Shown here piece after piece: positions 18,701 through 23,823 of a stretch of 23,903 nucleotides of DNA (its first letter is position 1; every line of letters begins with the position of its first letter). The stretch is from a virus. Location of the stretch: the IMG/VR virus record IMGVR_UViG_3300032241_000532, positions 1-23,903 of that record; one strand, written 5' to 3'. The notes beneath the pieces are model-generated. The model was given only the letters and a program-made list of their open reading frames with translations, was not told the DNA's origin and did no database searches. Both the position numbers and the translations under genes were made by a program.

Positions 18701-21238
18701 CGGCCTCACGGTCACGACTTCGCAACGAACTTCGTTGGTGGAAAGACTGAACTCGTCCTCAACCATGTCATCGTGCAAGGAACGCCCGGCACGCCTTCGC
18801 ACGGTGGGGTTGCTGGAACGCCGGTCTATGGCACGAAGACTGTCCACCATGACGGTCTCAACGAGATTTCAGTAAACCAAGACATTGTGGTCAGTTTCCC
18901 AACCGAGCAACCGCCGACCATCTTGCAAGGAACCTACGGCAACTGGTCTGGCTCTGCCTTCTCGCCGGTGGATCACTCCTTTGTGCCGCAGTATTTCACC
19001 GGACAGGCTTCGGACACGGGTGCTGGCCCTGACACGAACACGATCTACGACCTCTCGATTTCCACCTCGCTGCTCACGACTGCGATGCGAGTGTCGGTCA
19101 ATGATGACCTTGCCGCAAACCAAGTCACGGTAGATGGCACACCCGCCGTCTATGACCACACCACGATCACCATTTTGAACCCGACTGCACACTCGATTAC
19201 GCTCAACAAGCCGGTCAAGAGCACTGCCTACTACGGAACAACCACGCCGTATCGTGCGACGCCAATCTTCAACGCTGTGGAGTTTTCAGTAAACCCAAGC
19301 GTGAGTGCCGGAGACGCAATCATCGGTCAAGGTATCCCTGATGGTGCAACGGTCACATCGGTCATTACCTCTGGTGGAAAGTGGATCGTGCGCTTTACGA
19401 ATGGCAACGCCTCAGCCGGAGAGGTGCAGTATTCCGCACTTGACCCCGTGACGAACCGTCCGGTCAGTCCGGTCACGACGAACTCGTTTATGTTCGTTTC
19501 AGCACCGGCAACGGTTATCCCCGCCGGTTCTCGCAGTCTCCCTGTGCGCCCCTTCAAGCCTTCCAACCGTATCCTTGCTGGAACGCCGGTGACTGTGACC
19601 TTCCCCGTGCAGTTTGGAACCCACGCTCTCGGCATCTTCCCGAGTGCGAACGGAACTAGTGAAATCTCTACGCTGGCGAACGGGTTTGACGGATCGTGGA
19701 CACCTCGCAACTCAGTTCCGGTCATCGCTGGACTTGACTACGGGTTCATGGGTTGGTCGTGTTCTGTGGTTGGTTCGACGCTGATTGAGTTCGTCACCTC
19801 GATTGACTGGTGCGGTGAGGACGGAAGCCTCATCAGTTCAACAGCCTCAAATGTCGTTCCCGGAGACACGCCGACCTCGTATCTTCGCTACCTCAACGAT
19901 TTCACTAACACCGCTGCGACTGTGAACTACACACCCGGCGGTTGGTCGCCAGCCGTTGCCTTCGGAACTGCTCCCGATGGTGCTGCATACGCCGTGACAC
20001 GCTGCACTTGGAACGGCATCACCACTTCAGATGTGGTTGCGCTGTGCGGTCTTTCCTTCAAGGCTCTGACCTCGACCGACCCACTTTCCACCATCAGTAG
20101 TGCGAAGACCGTCTCGACCAGTCTCTCGACCACGATCCTCAATGCCCTCAACCAGACGGTTGATAACTCTTCCACCTCAAACGCCCTCAACTTGCCTCTC
20201 GGAACTCCGTATGAGGGCTACTCTGCACTCTTCGTTCTTGAGCCTGCGACTGCGAACCAAGAACTAATCCTCGGTGGTAGTGAAAACTACCTCTCAACTG
20301 TCCTTGTGTCTGACGCTGCGGCTGGCGACACCGCCATTCAGTTGCAGAACACCTTTGGACTTGCCGCTGGTGCATCACTCACCGTTGGCTACCAGAACGA
20401 AGTTAGTGAAACCGTGACGGTCACTCCTGATTGGGACGGGACAAGCAACGTGACCATTAGCGCGCTCGCAAACGACTACCCTGCTGGAACTCCGGTCTGG
20501 GCAGATGTGTTCGGTCTTGCTCGGGCTGCGACCCTTCCTCACGATGTTGGATCAGCAGTTGCAGTCATGGGCTACGGCGTGGACGGATACGTCAATGCTG
20601 CAAATGAAGGGCTGCAATACAAGGTTGAGCGCAGTACCGATGGTGGAATAACTTGGCAAACGCTCTGGCGGGGAGCCAACCTCGTGTCGGGCAATAATGG
20701 GCGAGCCGTACTTCGTGATTACGAAGTTGCGAATGGAGAAGTGGTGGAATACCGCGTCACTCCAACCTTCGTGATTGACCCGGCAGTCGGTAAGCCGATC
20801 TCGGGGCCGACCACTCGACCAATCCAGTCAGTTCCGATTGAGAACGGATCGTGGTATCTCGGTTCGACTTCCGATGAGACGCTGCGCTTCAAGGTTCTAG
20901 TGCAAAACGCCTACACCGAGCAGCAGCAACACACTTCCGGTGTGTTCTATCCTCTTGGCTCAAGTCGCCCGATCACCGTCGCCGGTGTTCCGACAGGTCG
21001 CGATGGAGACATTACGATTACTTGGACGGACTTGGAACAATACGACAACTTCCGTTCCATGATTTCTCGTGGTGAAACCTTGCTCTTGAGTAATCCGGTT
21101 GAGGGTAGGGTCATGTACATCTTTATCAACCAGAATGTTCAGTTTACCAATAACGCTGCGGCCAACCCGTGGCGCGACATTGAGATACAGTACGTTGAGG
21201 CTGCCCCTCCGGGCTTCGGCTACACCTACGGGAGTTAG
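9713..21238 (+). CDS. Giant 3,841-residue tail-tip protein with a C-terminal distal-tail-type domain
   Basis: One uninterrupted frame of 11.5 kb between the tape measure and the DUF5047-like gene, the slot of the distal tail protein. Its last 120 or so residues (about 3721-3841) resemble the actinophage distal/minor tail domain: LRFKVLVQNAYTEQQQHTSG, GVFYPLGSSRPITV, a DGDITITW strand, LLLSNPVEGRVMYIF and WRDIEIQYVEAAPPG. Before it is an FN3-like segment near 3633 (YKVERSTDGGITWQTL), and another FN3-like pair lies at about 2415-2540 (GWEVKIYTDEQ, YWAYVRVAKNF). The rest is Thr/Ser/Gly/Val-rich beta sequence with recurring fiber modules: GDHITVSG and GDQVALSG near 1296 and 1399, and an 'ISGtgI..GTTV..I' module near 1508, 1716 and 3205. 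There is no signal peptide, and no catalytic motif I can name. It probably forms a very large tail-tip fiber or baseplate skirt. Confidence 0.8.
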   Translation: MKPYFSKPNYTDVSGPNWTVVNASDGTQALNDLSALAVKTVAETPYGGYVTAAHADPIFSMFSATSVLSTKSRGTRWTVNELSGNVRDTGDTFVYVDSVEGFTKGQVAAILEGISQDPQGDAANTSVSPDAFYSEWLDIGSVGLIPASPTTPATSDNCLYFPVNASTWFTPITSGQFDQQGVAGAITPAYVGSTAPDPSRALYISASADQQARDNLLTLLPDWVGPLQVTAISVASDKTTVTLLGTTLGLAQGQTLTIANSYNGMGFWAGIITGLSETTVTGHTVITTTLTTANQGSGSFDVPANLGGYVLPSDVAAGRYCLAFAATLTDTNGVPTVFTVNNTSNALGVTFFTTPYLATTVNTDQSFVTQVEGLGQKVRYYFPATGATGAPNQPPSASAVGQFPIVTVTGIWPQEFNVYGAEIVNCNAGSSYFEVLSSATDDATVSLDYATATFYLPGSVDSDGNAVDGSHYGANLFFPINVVAIDGPPVATFQAMSDATSVTVGGTTYPNARVISVDDVSNIFVGQHLAFREEYTQNLSTTATATASSNTLNFSGHVVANHYSITGVSDAVAAQLGIGAPLTKTGGGTGWPAGTYITNIYNVGTNNNTVVTNHPWRSTTQTCNHHTLTNSISTTATGLTGDVVTVASVNDWFPHHSGSVLTVVSNSGGHFTIQDENGLNQAPNSVKSSATITFASANQPSWYVIDVNSADTTFTIACSSLSAGTVYTVTGQDAPDGSAPVNQPMVYANGASANDIYAYDSQVDEGATLDVAGGTTGAGVIAFTGVADDVKWNHVAGTVVGSYDFGPRYIGSETVGDLEVIDPIHIGSRTQARLHHKIKRGAQEFSVNANPNTLGHGKIDIYGTYYSYDTYGNTVGWLPNTGIGGFTTLADYYGLGRIDSGYFTNGSAYVTGVANAARFFTIGDTVEIVNDVSYTYLPANTTIIGAVNNGNKGWTLWLSNAYNGSNGYQQLRVNIATCHTVIVGSGETAEAVVVITQNPTKSTLPHEQTLDGRTGAAAFRSPFLWKLAPGQKFHYDHKAGEPVSTPNLPYRLPSFSKTAHAKNAPILGAPDNAVVYDITNGTNYTAAAAIVASNLSGDLFVNAETEIAVGHPWVEAGVNGQPNTATILVSDTPARSSHIKLATSAGQPTTEITPVLQSGLTVLPPEIARLAGDVVLTDASIEAVLDTHVADVTAVVVGAPTPTSQTYTVQNITKIDNSPYGYHLEVETTDYAAITSPGYAYISLTSVSPSDFDISSYLTFVAEPVQNYTVYNAAKYSSTVATYAFLTSKDPNLNLGDHITVSGFTGTHASELNVTNGKVVGIDVHPYTPGGFSYTTYDVQVPSGSTFSWVGGYGTAVPPQKFTITVDALPSDTYISGGTVTVLTPGTITVSATNNFSVGDQVALSGLSPSSLNTGAYDTYWYTGDLSDFQTGLGYGVVKSSSGSSFTLECGPQQKSDPSIETTATPIYDPPAGTYSGLSGIAYRLTALEVTAPNGDANSLTVGGVISGSYIQSGTTVISIPNESKFVISKPPMDVPADGADVTLTYGAAEAYLLDVVETAKIPSTPFYITAGSDQVQVQAVATNPDGGLRFVLNTPITTSHSDLTPIHLAHWPQDTELRRIAAPYAYLTDPLEISAYGSLYVTPLPCKFPAGIVLYVTSPDGFQQSFTLADDAQVGDTVLYALKSSAVISDTTVGSTLLTPSVVTATLYVGQPISGTGIDFGTTIAEIQYSADGVVSSITLSNPATADGTATPLDLGEDFTTTSLYPATSGANGFFTTTGDETGTPSVGTVITTGFYDDLPTGATLFLGNDATFSTSWFPLDPSDPSVVKSYATEFASDSVAIEVAKHTPKGEAVVPVVPFQPNSVYDTQPFPMQFTPNSYAAGNPNIIIYSVGVSHIKGDGIKLTFTTATTHNFSVGETVEVGGGFSITGTVQDVLYSGGNPTGFTILGTTVVDSDYSNVFASSQSIKVGLRVSSTELPASDATFIQAIADATLYSTTYNTEGNLGNILNVTEKGLGYFIQIDANPYPNVAGSNGLIKITGASPSALNVANIPWDDTQYNYPSYVKGQKYDRWFGNLSAYSTDATAQTFTGYLPYPDEGIFDPSFFVPESVNVGDHVTFGNGTLSGAGTVASITQPTSTSEGQVVVNVTSSSPTLTTIARTSTTSGFIEQPANVYWLGLPSEITWSSGGKLTSGTLNSTFTGTQITLSHAPQTALGRPFVIHSSSLTAPSSLTLGSGGNQEVVYPATIPTTADGGRTYSVRLAHATRKPHDAGNPTQDYQYPDNPSIGDVTYRPDLSGLFMWDGTTWRSARCMGVRGIYSLLGPKFGNGLVQISIVDSVTGNEAAADTFSNLTPTGWKTYHGGNHATDPNKQEWTGDSLSSLRFHINARVPLDSSIGFRSISLEADYVAAPLCDDVFLSPSDSMVITKGSQHFVGWQYDGMGDNQTGWEVKIYTDEQVSGDGFDPASTEPVYRISGNDDAAQTEITTAYNWINGRRYWAYVRVAKNFQNRHWWSDWKSRSFYPILNQPSTPTVTVYTDDENSCTEIVVQSADNLLGPNNGSFTNSAGGWDVTSNDTAGTSLDVLATAITTSEIIPTGKHIRSIPIGADGYLRTAITTTSQCGDVLVWGHARRKSDPIGFPISGQFWITIGSEAILVHNKADGNNSGDHFTILERGYRGTTPATYAVGAAISYGLQDDVYIGSTGLISWHEKVKTSWATKENVVVRYVGGKAGVGGSAGTGPQVLNSARLKVESGSGRGTAVNGSGGGFYVFDPNGYLTDGWVGQTAYLDYHEAGVPLEPVVITGVSRVGTGANGKTAISSNIQFGKVHGDTVLAQTQLGGMFGKTYYLPFNCTATPTQLNTALTGNSVIPPEHSSVGIFHNVSGSLWIANVEWKTNDGTYASASYPATFAGAGGMGQLLTAIEYGVMGSQFSYSGSSGGVGPAKGNIDTLPVNISLPRPPHTPHGKGGEWFIPGGTNIYLTGVPKLSQDVNVHISRPHGHDFATNFVGGKTELVLNHVIVQGTPGTPSHGGVAGTPVYGTKTVHHDGLNEISVNQDIVVSFPTEQPPTILQGTYGNWSGSAFSPVDHSFVPQYFTGQASDTGAGPDTNTIYDLSISTSLLTTAMRVSVNDDLAANQVTVDGTPAVYDHTTITILNPTAHSITLNKPVKSTAYYGTTTPYRATPIFNAVEFSVNPSVSAGDAIIGQGIPDGATVTSVITSGGKWIVRFTNGNASAGEVQYSALDPVTNRPVSPVTTNSFMFVSAPATVIPAGSRSLPVRPFKPSNRILAGTPVTVTFPVQFGTHALGIFPSANGTSEISTLANGFDGSWTPRNSVPVIAGLDYGFMGWSCSVVGSTLIEFVTSIDWCGEDGSLISSTASNVVPGDTPTSYLRYLNDFTNTAATVNYTPGGWSPAVAFGTAPDGAAYAVTRCTWNGITTSDVVALCGLSFKALTSTDPLSTISSAKTVSTSLSTTILNALNQTVDNSSTSNALNLPLGTPYEGYSALFVLEPATANQELILGGSENYLSTVLVSDAAAGDTAIQLQNTFGLAAGASLTVGYQNEVSETVTVTPDWDGTSNVTISALANDYPAGTPVWADVFGLARAATLPHDVGSAVAVMGYGVDGYVNAANEGLQYKVERSTDGGITWQTLWRGANLVSGNNGRAVLRDYEVANGEVVEYRVTPTFVIDPAVGKPISGPTTRPIQSVPIENGSWYLGSTSDETLRFKVLVQNAYTEQQQHTSGVFYPLGSSRPITVAGVPTGRDGDITITWTDLEQYDNFRSMISRGETLLLSNPVEGRVMYIFINQNVQFTNNAAANPWRDIEIQYVEAAPPGFGYTYGS
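18590..18721 (+). other. Histidine-rich segment of the giant protein
   Basis: Residues about 2960-3003 hold His2962, His2965, His2994, His2999 and His3001, the last pair as HGH in RPHGHDF. The surrounding protein has few histidines. HxH motifs coordinate metal in some trimeric phage fibers, for example the T4 long tail fiber tip. Metal binding here is only a suggestion. Confidence 0.35.
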
Positions 21239-21240
21239 TC

Positions 21241-22842
21241 ATGTATCCGGCTAGTGAAAAGTTCTACAACTCACTCAAGGGCTCGCACCGTCCCATGATT
21301 ATCGTGAAGGCGAAGTCCATTGACGGAACCTTCGCCAACGTCTCGGTTTCTAGCGGCTCAGTCAAGGTGGACCGCACTTCTCAAGACGCTCGACGCACTT
21401 GCTCACTGACGATCAACGACCCGACCCTTGTGCCAATCATTTCCACCGACCCGCTTGGCATCTACGGCAACCACCTCTACATCTACAGAGGCGTTCTGTG
21501 GAACATGGACGGTATCGGTGAGGAACTTTTCACTAGTCCGCCCCCACTCACGAAAGAACTCCGCGCTCCGGCCAATGGAGCCTACGAACTCGTCCCCCTC
21601 GGCGTGTTCCGCATCAGTTCCGTGGACATCACCGAAGACACTCAAGGCGACATCACGATCTCGGTGGACGGTGCTGACATTTCCTCCAACATCTCTAAGA
21701 ACGCTTGGACGAACCCCGTCACCGTTTGGAAGACCGCATACAGGGTTCCCGTTCCGAAGACTTCCACCACAGCGGAGCAGACCTATGTGGCGAACACGAT
21801 GCAAGAAGCCCTCAAGTTGCTCATCAACGACAGGTGGAGTATCGGCAAGAAGTCAGTCTTTGGTGAAACGCAGTTCAACTTTAGTGGCGTCGCAGACATG
21901 CCCCTCGCTCGACCAGTCATCATGGGTTCGGCCAACATCTCGACCTCCGGGTCAAACTCGCCGTGGGTGGATTTCACTGGACTTGCCACGTCACTCGGAG
22001 CCGAACTCTTCATTGACGCAGACGGAGCCTTCACGCTCAAGCGGCTACCTGACCCGAACACCATTCCACCTATCTGGTCGTTCCTCGACGGTGAGGGTGG
22101 ACTACTCACGAACGCTCAACGGAAGTTGGACGTGGACAAGGCCATCAACTACGTCATCGCTACAGGTGAAAACACGGGTGCGAAGCAAGCACTCAAGGCG
22201 ATTGCCTTTGACGGCGATCCAGCATCTCCGACCTACTATCAAGGTGAGTTCGGTCGAGTGGTTGGTCGAGAGAGTGGTAGAAAGAAACTGACTACCCAAG
22301 CGCAGGTGCAGAACGCTGCCGATACCTACCTCAACTGGTTCGTCGGTGGCGAAGAGGCTGTGACCATCGAAGGCATCGTAAACCCGGGCCTTGACACCGG
22401 CGATGTGGTGCTGATCCGACGCAAGGCAGTCGGCATCTACAACCCCTACGCTACGCTTGCGGAACTGTCCAGCCCACTTCGCAACGACGGGAGTTCGGCG
22501 ATTAGTGAAATCCTCACTACTCCACTCAAGAAGCCTCTCGCGAAGGGAACGAAGGTCGTGCTCTACACCTACTCAGCAGAGGACGTTGTCACTGTCGCAT
22601 CGCACTACCCAGCCGGAGCAACTGACATTCAGGTAGAGCCGTTCTTTCCGAAGGTGGAATACTACAAGTCCACTCCCGTTCTTGACACGAATGACACCTC
22701 CAACAACGGAGCCGTGCCGTACTACATTGACCAACTGACTATTCCACTAGACCTTGACAGTCCCGTGCAAATCACAGCCCGCAGCCGCCGAGTTGGATCG
22801 AAGCAAGACGCTATCCGTGTGGCCGAGTATCAGCAGAACTAA
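21241..22842 (+). CDS. DUF5047-like minor tail / hub protein
   Basis: 533 residues, starting two bases after the giant gene's TAG. The N-terminal third has the actinophage DUF5047 pattern: SEKFYNSLKGSHRPMIIVKA, a GSVKVDRTSQDARRTCSLTI strand pair, YGNHLYIYRGVLW, and VPLGVFRISSVDITED. It is followed by DGADISSNISKNAW and a helix with MQEALKLLINDR. The middle contains a sheet with LGAELFIDADGAFTLKRLPDP, which fits the hub fold of tail-associated proteins. The C-terminal part has GEEAVTIEGIVNPGLDTGDVVLIRRK, typical of the last hub domain. It should form the central ring of the tail tip, between the distal-tail protein and the spike encoded next. It ends in TAATG. Confidence 0.8.
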   Translation: MYPASEKFYNSLKGSHRPMIIVKAKSIDGTFANVSVSSGSVKVDRTSQDARRTCSLTINDPTLVPIISTDPLGIYGNHLYIYRGVLWNMDGIGEELFTSPPPLTKELRAPANGAYELVPLGVFRISSVDITEDTQGDITISVDGADISSNISKNAWTNPVTVWKTAYRVPVPKTSTTAEQTYVANTMQEALKLLINDRWSIGKKSVFGETQFNFSGVADMPLARPVIMGSANISTSGSNSPWVDFTGLATSLGAELFIDADGAFTLKRLPDPNTIPPIWSFLDGEGGLLTNAQRKLDVDKAINYVIATGENTGAKQALKAIAFDGDPASPTYYQGEFGRVVGRESGRKKLTTQAQVQNAADTYLNWFVGGEEAVTIEGIVNPGLDTGDVVLIRRKAVGIYNPYATLAELSSPLRNDGSSAISEILTTPLKKPLAKGTKVVLYTYSAEDVVTVASHYPAGATDIQVEPFFPKVEYYKSTPVLDTNDTSNNGAVPYYIDQLTIPLDLDSPVQITARSRRVGSKQDAIRVAEYQQN

Positions 22843-23786
22843 TGCCTGACGCCCCAATCACCCCTCAACAAACGAATAGCCAGACGCCGGTTCCACCTGT
22901 TCCGAAACTCGGCAAGCCGAACCCCAGCATTGACTTCCGCAACCTCGCGAACTCAATGGTCGCGAACCGACAGTTCCACCTCCCACCGAACGATGTGACG
23001 CGTATGGGGGAAGTGGTTGGCTATGACCCGAACTACGTCACCGATGACCCGACAGCACCGGCTCCTTACTACGACTACCCGACTGTTTCAGTAACCTTGG
23101 CGGGCGACGATACGCCGATGCACGGGTTCCGGTTCATGGAGCACTACACACCGACGATTGGCGACACCGTTTGGGTGCAGATCAGTGGTGAAGACGGGTT
23201 CGTCCTCGGCAAGTTGAGTGGAGCCTACAATACGGTTTCCAATGCCCCTACAGGCAACTCACCGACAACCTTGCTCGGTCATTCATACGCTACGGCGGGA
23301 CAGCAGTGGCAGATTACAAGTGCCGAAGTGGATTTCACCATTGACGGTATTACTCAAGCGGTCAATGTCCTTCCGAACCGCAAGTATCGCTACGAAATCA
23401 ACTACAGCATCTACACACTGGTCTATCCCCCCGCAAGTGGTGTAAACCACATGACAGTCAAGTTGCAACCAACGCTCTCACCGAACTCTTACGGTTCGCC
23501 GGTCACGATTGACTACCTCAATGATTTCACTAGCAGCACGAACTCAAGTGGTTCTCCGATTGCCGCACAACAACGACTGTCAGGGACGATGACCGGCTAT
23601 TGGAGTTATTCGCCATCAGCACCGATCATTCCGGGTGAGTGGACAACATGGTTCCCGAATGGGCAGTTGCAGTTAGGAATGATCGGAAAGTTGACGTCAC
23701 TCGGTTCCACCTCTGATGATTTCTTGGGTGAGTTGCAGATTACTGCGATGGACATGGCCATCTACGACTGTGGACTTGCTGGATAA
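22842..23786 (+). CDS. Minor tail protein with an OB-fold spike domain
   Basis: 314 residues with a one-base overlap with the hub gene. Residues 1-45 are a Pro/Gln/Thr-rich leader. Residues about 50-130 look like an OB-fold barrel: RMGEVVGYDPN, PTVSVTLAGDD, GFRFMEHYTPTIGDTVWVQI and EDGFVLGKLSG. The 'p.~GD.Vwv....~~.~VlGkl' ending is typical of puncturing-device and hub-attached OB domains. Residues about 145-314 are a separate beta-sandwich beginning WQITSAEVDFTIDGI, with PNRKYRYEINYSIY, as found at the ends of actinophage minor tail proteins. The protein probably caps the hub and carries a binding or trimerising domain. A TTTCACTA site lies in it at 23525. Confidence 0.7.
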   Translation: MPDAPITPQQTNSQTPVPPVPKLGKPNPSIDFRNLANSMVANRQFHLPPNDVTRMGEVVGYDPNYVTDDPTAPAPYYDYPTVSVTLAGDDTPMHGFRFMEHYTPTIGDTVWVQISGEDGFVLGKLSGAYNTVSNAPTGNSPTTLLGHSYATAGQQWQITSAEVDFTIDGITQAVNVLPNRKYRYEINYSIYTLVYPPASGVNHMTVKLQPTLSPNSYGSPVTIDYLNDFTSSTNSSGSPIAAQQRLSGTMTGYWSYSPSAPIIPGEWTTWFPNGQLQLGMIGKLTSLGSTSDDFLGELQITAMDMAIYDCGLAG

Positions 23787-23811
23787 GGTAAGCCGTAGTG
23801 AAATCATGGCC

Positions 23812-23817
23812 TAAAAT
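23812..23817 (+). promoter_or_regulatory. Candidate -10 element for a leaderless transcript
   Basis: TAAAAT lies 6 bases before the ATG at 23824, the spacing expected of leaderless actinobacterial messages. No Shine-Dalgarno sequence is seen before that ATG. A TAGTGAAATC site (23796-23805) lies just upstream. The -35 region (about 23789-23794, TAAGCC) is poor, so this is a tentative call. Confidence 0.3.
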
Positions 23818-23823
23818 CTCTTC

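Larger units (their letters stand above)
2122..23093. repeat. Sister octamer TACTGAAA / TTTCAGTA, about 10 copies
   Basis: Hand-counted starts, forward TACTGAAA: 9060, 13159, 15748, 17344. Reverse (TTTCAGTA): 2122, 10407, 11256, 18867, 19284, 23086. Six extend to TACTGAAATC or its complement. It differs from the main octamer by one base (C for G), and several copies sit in the longest gaps between main copies. Confidence 0.7.
1156..23803. repeat. Dispersed octamer TAGTGAAA / TTTCACTA, about 35 copies
   Basis: Hand-counted starts, forward TAGTGAAA: 1156, 1760, 2673, 3552, 4339, 6338, 6493, 7436, 8373, 10537, 12145, 14022, 15195, 16255, 17485, 19657, 20278, 20404, 21252, 22503, 23796. Reverse (TTTCACTA): 4790, 5580, 8082, 10015, 11722, 12367, 12809, 13437, 14989, 16917, 17719, 19900, 21528, 23525. 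Eleven forward copies extend to TAGTGAAATC, and three reverse copies extend to GATTTCACTA. A random octamer is expected less than once on both strands of a window this size. Copies lie in coding sequence in every permitted phase and also in gene gaps. Function unknown. Confidence 0.85.

Noticed and set aside
9713-21238. The giant gene as an assembly artefact joining several genes
   Set aside because: Composition and codon use are uniform, no internal stop or frame change occurs over 11.5 kb, and the N- and C-terminal contexts fit one distal-tail gene. It stays possible in principle but nothing in the sequence points to it.
21428-22291. A 287-codon + strand frame inside the hub gene
   Set aside because: The same shadow type, Arg/Ser/Pro/Thr-rich. 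The hub frame has recognisable DUF5047-like sequence and the better start and stop context.
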